Assembly: GCA_963662175.1 (NCBI GenBank)
Contig: OY759220.1
Location: 44,054,136 to 44,118,135 of the forward strand
Origin: Aradus depressus
Lineage: Eukaryota > Arthropoda > Insecta > Hemiptera > Aradidae
Length of the DNA stretch: 64,000 nucleotides
Direction of reading: 5' to 3'
Under the pieces are notes generated by a model. It ran no database searches and was not told where the DNA came from. It worked only from the letters and a program-made list of their open reading frames with translations. Shown here one piece after another: positions 9,764 through 21,150 of this stretch. The position numbers and the translations under genes were made by a program. How positions within the stretch are numbered: the first letter of the stretch is position 1; each line of letters opens with the position of its first letter.

Positions 9764-10475
9764 AGAATAAAATATAATAAATAAAAAATAATAAAACATA
9801 TAAATAAAACATGTGGGGGGCGCCACATATATAAATTGGAGCATTGAAAAATTAATTAAAAATAACTATATATATATGTATATACATAAGATCATTTCAT
9901 TACCTTTTGCAGCATTGAAAAATTTAATGATTCAAACGCAGAGGCCCAATAATTATTATTATAATCTATAATTTTTCTTATATCGCTATTAGACAATTAT
10001 TTTCGAATTCTGAGGGATTCGATATCGAAAAGTGCCTGATTTGGCATGGAATCATACTCCATGAGTTCACAGTAGCTACTTCTAGATCAGAAGAAGGAAC
10101 GGGGAAGAGTTCCGAAATATTGACAAAAAATGAAGAAAGAATACACCAGAAAGTCATCATCATCCTAATGAAGATTGCTATAGTTTTATATTTAAAGAAG
10201 TTTAAACAGATGGGGTGAATGTGAGAGAGATTTTGTGGTGAATCTGAGATGCGACTTTTGCTACTGATATCTGAAGTAATTCCGGTTTTTGCCGTCCGGC
10301 GCACGACGCGCTGCTTATTGAACATTTTCCGTTGATTATTTTTCTATAGAAACCAATACAAAAAAATTGATAAATTTCGATTTAAAGATGATTTTTTTTG
10401 GCCAATGTTTTGATAGTTTTGGAATATGTTTTGTCTATTTCCCCAGCTTTACTAAATATAATGGAAGTTAAATAA
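9764..10475. other. No recognisable gene
   Basis: A 115-codon minus-strand ORF (9978-10325) has no recognisable domain and its codon use does not stand out. Otherwise AT-rich unique-looking sequence. Confidence 0.4.
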
Positions 10476-10511
10476 ATAATACAGATGTATCAGTTCAACA
10501 TAGTTTATTTT

Positions 10512-10556
10512 TTACAACACATAGTTTCATCAGTCAAACTGACATCTTCCGGTGGT
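10512..10556 (-). ncRNA. Hammerhead-like motif (F2 left arm)
   Basis: On the minus strand CCAC, CGGAAGA (one change from CTGAAGA), T, a six-pair stem GTCAGT/ACTGAT with a TTG loop, then GAAAC. The stem and GAAA are intact here but decayed in the right arm. The two arms together suggest an ancestor with all parts. Confidence 0.35.
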
Positions 10557-10961
10557 GAATCTGATCATACATAAACCAAATCGTCGGCTGACAAGCAAAA
10601 GTGATACGGATTTTTTGTGTTTTGTAGCAAAATCATCTAATAGTAATATAAAACACATACAAATAAGTAGAATATGCAAGTTATGCCCAAAAAGTATTTA
10701 AAAATAGCAAAATAATGATCTCTAAATTTTGCCAGAAGAAACCTTCTTCATATTCCGGGTGGCAAAAGTGCTGCATAAAATGTTGTGCTTGGCACTTAGT
10801 CACTTTTGCTTGTCAGCCGACGAAATTAGTCTAGAATTTACGAGCATTCATAGCTCTTGTCAATCATTATTATTAAATGTTAAAAACAACAATGCATGGT
10901 TGACATGAACTGTGAATGCTCGTAAATTCTAAACTAATTTGGTTTATGTATGTTCAGATTC

Positions 10962-11000
10962 ACCACCTGAAGAAGTCAGTTTGAGAGAACTAGTTGTGGT
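10962..11000 (+). ncRNA. Hammerhead-like motif (F2 right arm)
   Basis: ACCAC (10962-10966), CTGAAGA (10967-10973), extra A, a decayed stem GTCAGTTTGAGAG, GAAC, self-complementary ACTAGT (10989-10994), T, then GTGGT (10996-11000). ACCAC and GTGGT are perfectly complementary, as helix I requires. The expected GAAA reads GAAC here, so this copy has lost one A. Confidence 0.35.
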
Positions 11001-11085
11001 TAAAATAAAGTCTATGTTGGACTGAAACATCTGAATTACTTATTTAACAATTAAGTCCACTACAGCTGCGCCTACCACCAACAAA

Positions 11086-11310
11086 TATAGGGGAAGTTAT
11101 GTAACAGGTATTGAGTATTTACCGGAATTTCATGGTTTCCGCTATATCCAATCATATTATCGATACATTCATTCTATTGGGATTCATCGAGTTTACAGAC
11201 ACATTCTTATTTTTGTAATCAGGGTGTCGGAAAACAGGAAATTCGGGTGAAAACACCAACTTGCGTGTGTCTGTGAACACGATGATTTCCACAGGAAGAA
11301 TGTCTCCATA
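11086..11310. repeat. Family A fragments, rearranged
   Basis: Starts with ATAGGGGAAGTTATGTAACA in plus orientation, then switches to minus-orientation blocks (ATCGATACATTCATTCTAT, GGTGTCGGAAAACA). Looks like two family A pieces joined head to head. Confidence 0.5.
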
Positions 11311-12298
11311 CGAAATTTTACAGGTAAATCCAAAACCGCCACCATTTTAGGATGAATGATCAGGATCCGTTTACCCATGAGATGTGAAGTTGCCTCACCT
11401 TGTGGACATGGAGTTGGACCTGACCACGGTCCAGTCTTGCGGTGGGGGTGGGGAGAGTGCCCCTGCACTTGCAGACCTATAGGGCGGCTCCCCCTCCAGC
11501 ACTGTCCTATTGGGCGGAGCCCGGATGCACTTCTGGTAGATTTCACTCTCCTGCGGAAACCAAAACATACATTAGTACATAGTCTGGAGGTTGGAGTTAT
11601 AGGGTTGCCAAGTGTTGAATGGAGGGCTCTTTGAGTTCCCAAATCACATTTTTTACGTTTGTATGCCAAAAAAATGATAAAATAAGAAGAAAACTGTAAA
11701 AGTAAGGTAGATTTAATTTATTCGGCCCTATTTTTTCGACATGAAATTACGTATTTAATATTGACTACGTTTTTTACTGTTTTATTTTTGAAATCTACTC
11801 CACCTTGTGAAGCTAAAAGTGTATGGATACAGAACGAATATTGTTTCAGAACGTTGCGATTTTTGTACGCGAAAAAGTGATTTGGGAATGCAGTTTGCAG
11901 GGGAGATGTCGGGATAAAAAGAAAATATGGGACAAATCAAACAGAACCTGAAATGGGACAGGTCCCATAACAACATTCGGCAGCTAAAACTCAAAGTTAG
12001 CATTGAAATGTATCATCTATTTATCAATAGAGTAACAAGCGCTATAGAATAACTCATATGTCCTGTGAAATAAATTATTTCATACACTTCAACTAGTTAA
12101 TCTATGGAATAACGGAGAGGGCTCAGTCAAAATATGAAATCAATATTGAAATCTTTATTCATATACCTAACCTATATATAAGCATTAATTTTTGCTTTCA
12201 TTTGCAGCAGTCCTCCACCAAAATCCTATAATTTCTATCTTAACAATCTTTTATTTTATATTTTTACTTTGCTGATTGATATTTGTTAACCTATAAAT
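11311..12298. other. Unique-looking stretch, no supported gene
   Basis: A GC-richer patch (about 11370-11560) gives overlapping ORFs on both strands (158 codons minus, 92 plus) without any recognisable domain. I regard these as chance frames. Confidence 0.4.
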
Positions 12299-12412
12299 GT
12301 AGTCCGACCTCTCACAGATTTTATTATTTTATGCTAGCCGGCTTTCGAGGTTGCCCTCATCATCAGTCAGTCTGGTAAAACAATTTAAAAAACAAAACAA
12401 TTTAAATTGTTT
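12299..12412 (-). mobile_element. Foldback family F3, single arm
   Basis: Shares GACCTCTCACAGATTTT, CTAGCCGGCTTTCGAGGTT and CCCTCATCATCAG with the complete F3 copy at 46.2-46.6 kb. Only one arm is present. The minus strand reads CTGATGA, T, GAGG-GCAA-CCTC, GAAA, GCCGGCT (motif at 12335-12370). Confidence 0.75.
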
Positions 12413-12738
12413 TTAAAATGAATAAATAAAATAAAATTCTTCAATAAATAAAATATATATAAAACTATTTAAAAAAAAAAATTAACTATCTAAGATTTCA
12501 TGGTTGGGGACAGATATTTCTTTGAATCAGACGGGGAACAGAAATAGCATATCTATCCCCATTCATGAAATTTTGAATTGTTAATCTTTATATGTTTTAT
12601 TAATAATAATTATCCCAATCTACAGTTTACAAGAGATAGAGATAATTAAATGTTTATAATTCTATACAGACTATTTAAATTATGAAAAAATCGTATATCT
12701 ATGATGAAGGTATTTCATTTGAGTACAGTTGTAACATC

Positions 12739-12975
12739 AATAATAAAAGATGGTTGGTAAACACTTAATTGGCCTTAAAGGTCTCCCAAATATGTTTTTG
12801 TTTTCCTAGCTAAAAAGTAGCCACCATGTAACCTAAAATCTATTGATTTACTTGAATTTGAGGCCATTTTTGTCTAAAATATTTTTGGAGAATGGGCGAA
12901 ACGTTAACCTATGTGTAAAAAACAAATATATTTGGGAAATGGTGAGGCGTTTATCAACCATCTTTTATTTATTAT
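12739..12975. mobile_element. Foldback element F5
   Basis: AATAATAAAAGATGGTTGGT (from 12739) is mirrored by ATCAACCATCTTTTATTTAT (ending about 12973). Further inward CCAAATATGTTTTTGTTTT mirrors AAAAACAAATATATTTGG. The block GGGCGAAACGTTAACC near 12893-12908 recalls the GAAACGTT of F1, but no CTGANGA precedes it. Confidence 0.6.
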
Positions 12976-14340
12976 ACTCGTAGCAGTTAGTTCATCTATA
13001 GAATAACTAGTGACTGTTAAAAAATTGTAGAATTTTACACAACTAAAATGGTTAGTTGTTATTCTATAGAATAGCTAAATTATTTACATTAACGCTACAA
13101 TTATATAACTAAATTATAAAGTAATTGTGATTAACTAAAGTCTAGAAATAGAGGACCTGAGGCTAGGATCGAAATGAGTCCTAAAGCGATTATATTTGTT
13201 TTAGGAGGGTTGCAGGAAGACCTGAGGAAGAATTCAATGGCCAGAGGGAGAAGTGAGAATCTAAGAGAGTATGTGGAACATTACTCCGAAGTCAAGCTAT
13301 TGCTGAAGCAGACCCAGCCACCAGCTCATTTAGAACACTATGATACCTATAGTTTTTGAAGAACAGAAACAGTTTTGAAAGCGAAAGACTCCCCATGTAG
13401 AGCCAAAATTGTGTGTGGATTCCTGATTAGAAGACCGTAGTAAGAAAAAACTGAATTCATCCTGTGACAGAAACACCAGACCTAGAAAGAAATGGAAAGT
13501 TAACCCAGAATACAGTACGTACACAGTTTGTAGATTTCTAAGCAAGTTATGATTTCGTACATCCAAAGAGTCTGTGGGTTATCGTATATTTCAGGTACTA
13601 CTAATGATGGACAAGGATATGTCAGACGTCATGAGGGTGTCCAATAGCTTGAAGCAGGGGGACCAGCTCCTGAAGAAAGAGATGAAACAGATCCAGAAGG
13701 AAAATGAACCACAAACTTCTGGCTAGCGTAATATTGGATACAGGTCAGGGTGCTCATCTAAACGCTGACTGCACTTTACTCATAAGGAAAGTCTACTCAC
13801 AATTTTAATTCCCCAAGGAGACACCTAACGATGACTCTTGAATCAGAATGACAACAGTCGTAACTGAGAGCAGAAATGGAAGGAAGATCGCTCAAGTGGT
13901 TTTGTGGATTTATTTGAACAAGAAAGACCCAGTAGAGTTGCTTATGTCGTTGTCAGAAAGCAAGCTTGGATGGAATGTGGAGTGGCCCCAGCCGTACTTA
14001 TCGACTAGGCAAGGACTGATCTACCTGCGACAAATGCACGGTAAGTACCTAGGATATTAATTTTGTATCTTTGGAAAGGATGTGGAATGAAGAATTTGGA
14101 AGTTTAGATTATGAGATAGCGCAAGGAAACTAAGGAAGTAAAGGACATGACACTCTCAGATTGCATATCCTTAAAGGATTGATCAGAATATGTAGACGGG
14201 AAGGGATAAGAGTAGAGGTTGTTTACAGCTCTTACCTGCTGAGAGTCGCGGATGTGGAGCCTTGCTGAAGAGCCGTAGGGAAGCTCCTCGCCGTCGGGGA
14301 GTGGTATCGAAGGAGGAAGACCGAGCTCGAGGTCGGCAGA
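12976..14340. other. Unique-looking stretch with short open frames
   Basis: Plus-strand frames at 13174-13359 (61 codons, starting MSPKAIIFVLGGLQEDLRKN) and 13848-14060 have more balanced composition than the flanks and could be relics of a coding element. I recognise no family. No splice structure is convincing. Confidence 0.25.
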
Positions 14341-15150
14341 GACGGAGTGGAGCCGGACCTGCCTGTCCCTCTCCGCACCCAGTCCTCCTGGCACCGCTAG
14401 CATCTAGAACAGCACACATCACAATCACTCTCCAGACGACACTCTCTGTATCCAGAGACGGAGTGGAGCCGGACCTGCCTGTCCCTCTCCGCACCCAGTC
14501 CTCCTGGCACCGCTAGCATCTAGAACAGCACACATCACAATCACTCTCCAGACGACACTCTCTGTACCCAGAGACGGAGTGGAGCCGGACCTGCCTGTCC
14601 CTCTCCGCACCCAGTCCTCCTGGCACCGCTAGCATCTAGAACAGCACACATCACAATCACTCTCCAGACGACACTCTCTGTACCCAGAGACGGAGTGGAG
14701 CCGGACCTGCCTGTCCCTCTCCGCACCCAGTCCTCCTGGCACCGCTAGCATCTAGAACAGCACACATCACAATCACTCTCCAGACGACACTCTCTGTATC
14801 CAGAGACGGAGTGGAGCCGGACCTGCCTGTCCCTCTCCGCACCCAGTCCTCCTGGCACCGCTAGCATCTAGAACAGCACACATCACAATCACTCTCCAGA
14901 CGACACTCTCTGTACCCAGAGACGGAGTGGAGCCGGACCTGCCTGTCCCTCTCCGCACCCAGTCCTCCTGGCACCGCTAGCATCTAGAACAGCACACATC
15001 ACAATCACTCTCCAGACGACACTCTCTGTACCCAGAGACGGAGTGGAGCCGGACCTGCCTGTCCCTCTCCGCACCCAGTCCTCCTGGCACCGCTTGCATC
15101 TAGAACACCACACATCCCTCCATCACAATCACTCTCCAGACAACACACTC
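14341..15150. repeat. 116-bp satellite, 7 copies
   Basis: Units start at 14341, 14457, 14573, 14689, 14805, 14921 and 15037, exactly 116 bp apart, each beginning GACGGAGTGGAGCCGGACCT. They are almost identical. One alternating site reads TATCCAGA or TACCCAGA. GC is much higher than the surroundings. Because 116 is not a multiple of 3, open frames shift from unit to unit, so the short minus-strand ORFs here are not genes. Confidence 0.95.
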
Positions 15151-15343
15151 TCTCTCTACCCAGAGAAATAGTTTCAAAACTCATTTCCCATTTGACCGAG
15201 CGAGCAGTAACCACCAACTTTGTGAGATAGCTCCTGGGGGATCTCACCCGTAATGAGATTACTTTAGTGAATTTCATGAGTTCCAAAAAGAACAGCTGGA
15301 TGTTTGAATACTTCCGGAGGAAATGGAAGAAAAAGAAGAGTTT

Positions 15344-15616
15344 TTCTCGATTTAAACAAGTACAAACGTAAAACGGTGTAATTGAGCCAACAATTTGTTT
15401 ATCGGGAACAACAGTATCCTTCACAAATCTCTTAAGGGTAAGAGGTATTACTCTCTGCGTAGGTGCTGCACTCGTACCTATATCAGCCACCACGAAATTA
15501 GTCGGGTAAGAATCAGAATACATTGAGACCCTGTTGCCTTCTATTGCCCCGATCAGACCAGGCTTTGGACCATTGTTGCCAGCCGGCAGCTCTACGTTCT
15601 CTTCAGTGAATCTCAA
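15344..15616 (-). pseudogene. Coding-like fragment, unidentified
   Basis: The minus-strand frame from the ATG at 15616 gives about 90 residues of natural-looking protein (starting MRFTEENVELPAGNNGPKPG, later VVADIGTSAAPTQ), then drifts into low complexity and the satellite. The spacing NGP-x-PGLI-x-A ... MY ... V-x-DI faintly recalls the C-terminal half of the Rossmann domain of insect fatty acyl-CoA reductases, but the match is weak and from memory. It could be an exon, a processed relic or chance. Confidence 0.2.
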
Positions 15617-15619
15617 CTA

Positions 15620-17410
15620 GACTGATTTGGCATTAGGGCCTCTAATATATTGGTCGCAACCCTCAATTTTCGTGGCGGCTAGTGTAGTGAGCAGCCATTT
15701 ATACAAATTTCAAAAGGGCCTTCTTGGTATAGTTGGGTCACTTTGAGATGTCAGGTGTTGGAAGCAAGCCCGCGCACCTCCCCTGTACCTACTTTCACTT
15801 TCCCTCAACACTGTTACCTTTTGTCGGGAAGGTTATTCAGATGTAATTACATGATAACCTCATCTCCAGTGGTGTCCTCACATGACAGCTTCAATTAAAC
15901 GAACTATAGTAATTATAACTGTGGTCTGACTCACCCAGCAGGTTCCCATATGGAAACAAGGATGTCCACAGTCGAGGCTTCACACCGAAGAAGATCAGAC
16001 CTGCAAAGACGTTATTCGAAGCCACTTTCACGACACATTATCGAGACGAATCCGTTACCATTAGCACTACGACAACCGACCAGCAACTTGAGCGCATCGT
16101 CACATCGAGGAAGTTCGGATCCAATCAAAGCGTTCATATTCCGCGCTAACAAACGGTACAAGTTTGGCGAAATATTCCGAAAACATTATTGAAGAAAAGT
16201 TCTCTCTTGGAAATTCGTAAAGAACGGCCTACTTTCCCGAGCTAAATTCTGCGCGATTGGAACAATTGTCGATGCCATTAAAACGAGACTAACCACTCAG
16301 TTTTTTTTTTTTTTTTACGTGAGCGAGTGTTGCAAACTGGAGTTGGTTTGGATGTGGATGAGATGGGTTGTGTTTGTAGGAGAAGGAGCTGGATGGCGCT
16401 AGTGACGGTGATGTTATGGCGGGTGTTGACCGTGGGCCCGCCCCCAGCCAGCCGCTATTGATCCACTCTCACTTTCCCCGCCCTCCATCGAGAGGGAAAG
16501 TCCCCCCAACTTTCCAGCCCCACCCCCGCCCCCATTCAACTCCACTGTCTGGCCGCCTCCCTACAAGCTATCCCAGAACCAAATACTTTTCCTTTCTTCC
16601 CCCACCCCCTAGGATTTTTATTAAGATTGGAAACCAGGACACAGCGTCGCGACTCCTTGTCTTTGTTTGTTGGGAAAACTCTTCAAAAATATAAAAGTCA
16701 ACAAGACCTGGAGGAATGGGCCTTGCGGAAAATGAAACTTAACCAGGTTGACGATAGTCAAAAGAGGTGATCAGAGGCCCGAATAATACAGGAGAAAATT
16801 ATTGTTGCCCAGCATCGGATATTCGACAGGACACCACAATGTAAGACATCACTTCAGAATGGTATTAGAATAGTAGTGAGGGACAGTTACAAGGGCCTTA
16901 AGTCATAGGCCTAAAAACCAGAATCGGACAGCCGAAGATGTTCCAGGGTGAAGTATCCAAACTGTTGGGGGATGGGATCCGGAACTTGAACAGGATCGAG
17001 CTTCGGCAACAAGAAACCTCACAGGACAGAGTTCGTTCAACAGACACCTGGGGAGTCAACGACAATCCTACCTGTGACAATTGAGGAGAAGAAGTCGTGA
17101 CAGTGGTTTCTGAGTAGACTCCCAGGATATGTTCGGAAAAAATTTTGGTAGAGAAATGATCATAAGAGAAAAATTTTAGAAGATCAGTCCACGGAAGTAT
17201 TCTTAGATTTGATAAGGAAATTGGGAAACTAGATGAAAGAAATGGTATTTTCAGGGTAAGACAGGGATAAGAGGAATCTTGGAATCTAGTTCAAGTTATA
17301 TAACTGAACATTTGCACAAAAATAAAAGGTGATATGTCACCCAGCCATAAATCGATGTGGCATAAAACAATTGGGTTAACAGAAAATCGATAAATGCTGT
17401 AACTGAATAT
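15620..17410. other. No supported gene
   Basis: Several 60-92 codon frames on both strands (for example 15950-16192 and the Pro-rich 16416-16694) lack recognisable domains. A T tract of about 14 lies near 16302-16316. Composition is less AT-rich than elsewhere, so unique host DNA is likely. Confidence 0.35.
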
Positions 17411-17670
17411 TGCCGGGGTTTCACTACAAGGTCATATCGCCTACTACCGGAACGATCATTTGTCGCTCTGGTGGACATGAGCTGGCTCTACATTTTGACT
17501 ACCTTAAATTTTTTATTCACCATGAGTAAGATGTCTTTAACAACTATGTGACACAACACAGTGGAGCTCAAGGTTTTTTCAGCTTCCAAATAAGAGGAGG
17601 GCTTCGGCCAGGTTTTGAACCCGCGATCTTGAGCTCAGTGAGCAAGTAGGTACTCTATCTGACTGACGCT
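17411..17670 (-). mobile_element. SINE, diverged copy
   Basis: Minus strand. Keeps AAGGTCATATCGCCTACTACC, the body, and the head block GCGATCTTGAGCTCAGT with the B-box region TTTTGAACCC. Many substitutions suggest an old insertion. Confidence 0.8.
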
Positions 17671-18295
17671 AAAATCGCATTACCGATATGAGAGGGGGAA
17701 TCCAGTCATATAAGATAATTTTGAATTAATTTCTGTATCATTTACTATAACATATGTTACGTGAACCATTAGACTTTCCGTGTTGCGATATTTCATGCCG
17801 ACATATATCGAGACAGATGAACCTGGGAGCCAAACCTTCCCTCCAATCAATCAATCAATATTCAAATATAAATTACGCAATTTAATTTGTTTCATGGATT
17901 TAAATGGACAACAATGAGATAAACCAAACAGAGTTAGCAATGAACCTCTGGAGAGAAACAGGAATTAGCAGAAGCTGCTTATCTCGCCTCGAGGCCTGAC
18001 TTATGGCCAATTCTCACGAACCTTATTACACTTTCAGCTTGGACTTGACAGAGGAGGTAAAGGAACTTTCTTAGGACTTAACTAGAGAATTGGAACGAAT
18101 GAAGTAAGCAAGTTTATGAAGGAGGGAAACAAAAAGATGGTGGATGTACTCCAGGCTGGAGTCAGGAATGTTCTACTGGAAATTGGAATGGTGAGGAAAG
18201 GAAGGCAGGCTAGAGGACGAAGGAGCTGGGAGAATGTGAGGTACGCAATGGCGGAGAGTAGGAAGGCTGGAAGCTCATTTATAGTTAGTTATTGT

Positions 18296-18546
18296 GGACT
18301 CATGCCCGGGCTTTAACTACGAGGTCATATCGCCTACTGGACATGAGCCCGACTCTACTGTGTGGAGTCCTAAATATTTTCACCTAGGGTAGGGGTGTTG
18401 CTGATATCGCACAGGCTCGGAACCATTAATTAACGTTCCATCCAAAAGACGGCGTGTTCCATGTTCCAAGCGCCTCGGCCAGGTCTCGAACCCGCGATCT
18501 TGAGTTCAGTAGGCTAGCAAGCTACCTCTGAGCTACCGGCGCTCTC
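18296..18546 (-). mobile_element. SINE, nearly complete with internal deletions
   Basis: Minus strand from the end block CATGCCCGGGCTTTAACTAC to the tRNA-like head CTCTGAGCTACCGGCGCTC. The stretch between CGCCTACT and GGACATGAG has lost about 25 bp compared with full copies. Confidence 0.85.
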
Positions 18547-18610
18547 TGTGTTTAACTTCTATTCAACTTTGAAAGGCTATCCTGGACTAATTTTAGAAGT
18601 AATGAAATAA

Positions 18611-18727
18611 GGATTTTTAACGAGTACCTGACATTGCACCATCGCCAGAAGGACGGAGAACTCAAGGCTTTTTCACCTTTCTGATAAAAAAAAACCTCAG
18701 CTCGGGTTTCGAACTCGCAATGGTCAA
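18611..18727 (-). mobile_element. SINE fragment (head and mid body)
   Basis: Minus strand. TTTAACGAGTACCTGACATT through GGACGG to CGGGTTTCGAACTCGC. Lies tail-to-tail with the next fragment on the opposite strand. Confidence 0.75.
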
Positions 18728-18748
18728 AACGTATAAAACGGTTTCATA

Positions 18749-18906
18749 TTAAAGATCCCCTATCCTAGGTGAATAAACTTAAGTAGGCAAAATTTAGCTC
18801 CCACAGTACAGTCGGGCTCATATCCAACAGAGCAACGAAAGGGCAGTCTGGTAGTAGGCGATATGACCTTGTAGTTAAAGCCCGGGCATGACTAATTATA
18901 ACTAAC
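18749..18906 (+). mobile_element. SINE fragment (3' half)
   Basis: Plus strand. AAAGATCCCC, CCTAGGTGAATAAAC, AGTCGGGCTCATATCCA, GTAGTAGGCGATATGACC, GCCCGGGCATGA, tail ATAACTAACTAAC. With the preceding minus-strand piece it makes a head-to-head junction, perhaps from an inversion within one old copy. Confidence 0.8.
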
Positions 18907-19391
18907 TAACATAACATGTGAATATTTTTTTTCTAGCGGGAAAAATTCTCTTTCCGAGAAATTTCTGTCAGATTACATACCTTACCCTATACTTCGAATA
19001 GCTGAGGGGTGAAAATAAATGCAAGTTAGGTGTGAACTTGTAGCATTATGGAAAGAGGCTCTACGAACATAAGCCCCCCCATACCATCTTGGAACTTTTC
19101 AAAAATGGCTACTGAAATGTGCTGAATTGGTCCATGTGAAAGCCTTTATAATGATATGCCACACAACTTTCTATAAACATTTTCCATCCCCCTGTAATCT
19201 CCTATTTTCCATCCCCCATCCCCCTGTAACCTCCTATTTTCCATATAGGAAAAGTTCCACATTATTTTTGTTCTACTTAAAAGAGTTTTTCCATCGCAAC
19301 CATCTTACTGTATCGTTTAAAAACTCTCATTTTAAAAAGTGTGAAAGAGGGAATGCATCTTCTCGTGTAAGAAGGAAAAAATACATTGTAC

Positions 19392-19452
19392 TCTCGGCCG
19401 GGAGTTGAACTCGCGATCTTGAGCTCTATAAGAAAGCACGTTATCGGCGCCC
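19392..19452 (-). mobile_element. SINE fragment (tRNA-like head only)
   Basis: Minus strand. CTCGGCCGGGAGTTGAACTC, CGCGATCTTGAGCTC and ATCGGCGCCC mark the head. The body is absent. Confidence 0.65.
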
Positions 19453-19599
19453 AATAAGAGACCTATTGATTCTCAACCAAAGGGAGGGCAAATACTTAGT
19501 TGATTGATTCACCGACGACCTTTATAGTTAGTTACAAATAGACGTGAATCTGCCTACGTAAGCATTTATAAAACGCTTCCGTTCCATAGAAAAAAACTG

Positions 19600-19860
19600 A
19601 ATCACCGGCAATCTACATGCCCAGCGCAAATGATGAAGTAAGTTTTCACTACCCCTCTAAAACCAATTGACCGATTTGCGTGGAAATAAATATATGTCCT
19701 ACACATATCGTACTCTAATAACTGGAATTATGCTCCAAGTTGAAGAATGAGATGCAGTAAAATACCACTTTTAAATTGTGATAAAATTGATTATCAGCTG
19801 GTTTTTGTACAATTTTTAATGGGATCAACTGCAGGCGAAACCGAATTTATATACCAAGAT
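19600..19860 (-). repeat. Interspersed family A fragment
   Basis: Minus strand. Begins TGAATCACCGGCAATCTACAT, AAGTTTTCACT, CCAATTGACCGATTTG. The distal part is too diverged to follow. Confidence 0.5.
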
Positions 19861-20137
19861 ACATAAAAATAAGTTGAGTGATTGTTGAGTTAAGCATGTG
19901 ACAAGTATTTCAGGGGGTAGAAAGAAAGACACGGACCAGAAATGTAAAGTTGTAACAGGAATGGATATGAAAACATACCTCAAATTTGTTGGGGAGCCAA
20001 TGATGAGGCGCGACCTTGCAAGATTCCAGGGACAAAGTGAGATCGAGTTTTGTAGACAAGGATATCTGCCAAGTGACCCTCTCCCCCCTTCCCTATGCTA
20101 GGTAAGAGCTGACCCTTTATAACCCTTTTGGCCACTC

Positions 20138-20154
20138 CCCCCCCCCCCCCCCCC
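20138..20154. repeat. Poly-C tract
   Basis: A pure C run of about 20 bases, preceded by a family A-like TTTGGCCACT, at the place where minus-orientation family A copies have their C-rich block. Confidence 0.8.
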
Positions 20155-20394
20155 CCTCCCTTCAGGTCAGGTTTTTGTTAAACAGGGGTGTTCTCCAAGA
20201 AGGACAAGAACAACTGCCCATCTCATTCAAGGTTCTCACACAACTTAGCCTCACCAAATAGTCAATGCTCCATTCCAGTTTTATTGTTTTGTGGGTTCCA
20301 CAGGTCATGGAACATTTATGTAAAATTCTGTGAACGTGGGACAATGAACGCATGAAGGCTCGTCACAGAGTGGGGCTTACATAGGTAATGTATA

Positions 20395-20857
20395 CAAAGC
20401 CAAAAAGTCCCGGCAATATGCTTCCCCATCCAAAACCAGTCGACCATTTGCGCTAATAATCGATAGTTGTCGATAAATTCATTACAGCGACAGTTCTTAG
20501 AGTGTTTGAGTTGGGCCCCCTCTCTGAACCCCTGCTCTTCGGCCGATTTCGCTGACGTTTAACAGGTACTCTCTATTCTCTTAAGGGGGTTTTGACTTAA
20601 AATATGAAATTTCATGACGATACATTCATCATTACATCGACAATTATTAGGATTTTTGAGTTGAAGCCTCCAAGATCCCTCTTTCCTTAGTCCGACACAT
20701 GAAATTGTCGACACACAGACATACAAGAGACAGACTTTTTTTTTCTCATTTTTGTGGAACCTGGAGGTCGGAAAACATAAAACTCTGTTGAAAATTCCGC
20801 ATTAAATTTCTGACCTTTTACATAACTTTACAAAAATTCGTACAGCTGGAGAAGTAA
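20395..20857 (-). repeat. Interspersed family A, near-complete
   Basis: Minus strand, about 460 bp. From GGCAATATGCTTCCCCATCC through CTTCGGCCGATTTCGCTGAC, GAAGCCTCCAAGATCCCTC, GGTCGGAAAACATA and TTCTGACCTTTTACATAACTT to CAGCTGGAGAAGTAA. No ORF. Confidence 0.65.
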
Positions 20858-20863
20858 AAAAAG

Positions 20864-21150
20864 TCGTCGGTGCATCACCCGCAATGTACTTCCCAAGCCA
20901 GAGTTAATGAAGGAAGTTTTCACTCTCCCTCTAACACTAATCGACCAGTTTGGTTAAAAATAAATAGGTGACTGTGAGTGTCGATACATTCATTATGTCA
21001 GTAGTTATTGTGTTCAAAGACAGGGCATTTTTTTTGGAATCTGGGAGTCGGAAAAGATGAAAAATTAACAACAACACCAACATGAAAACTAAATATCTGA
21101 CCGAATACATAACTTCCCCTATACTTCATATGATCTAGCTCGGAGGTAGA
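20864..21150 (-). repeat. Interspersed family A, second copy in tandem
   Basis: Starts directly after the previous copy with GTCGTCGGTGCATCACCCGC and AATGTACTTCCCAAGCC. Ends CATAACTTCCCCTATACTTC. Head-to-tail junctions such as this recur in the window. Confidence 0.65.

Larger units (their letters stand above)
10476..11045. mobile_element. Foldback element F2 with nested inverted repeats
   Basis: Outer arms of about 95 bp (about 10476-10570 and 10950-11045) are imperfect reverse complements, sharing CAACATAG...TTTATTTT and GGTGGTGAATCTGA. A second inverted pair is nested inside: GTCGGCTGACAAGCAAAAGT near 10583 against ACTTTTGCTTGTCAGCCGAC near 10802. A third pair around TTTACGAGCATTCA lies at about 10837 and 10914. 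No ORF. Non-autonomous foldback, family unknown. Confidence 0.75.

Noticed and set aside
11193..11669. 158-codon minus-strand ORF
   Set aside because: Overlaps a family A fragment at one end. No domain, and equally long frames exist on the other strand.
12880..12910. Hammerhead motif in foldback F5 (GGGCGAAACGTTAACC)
   Set aside because: GAAACGTT is present but CTGANGA and helix I pairing are absent.
13174..13359. 61-codon frame as a gag or gene fragment
   Set aside because: Reads like natural protein, but I could not match it to any family or find flanking structure.
14183..15113. Overlapping minus-strand ORFs of 61-103 codons
   Set aside because: They repeat every 116 bp because of the satellite and shift frame between units.
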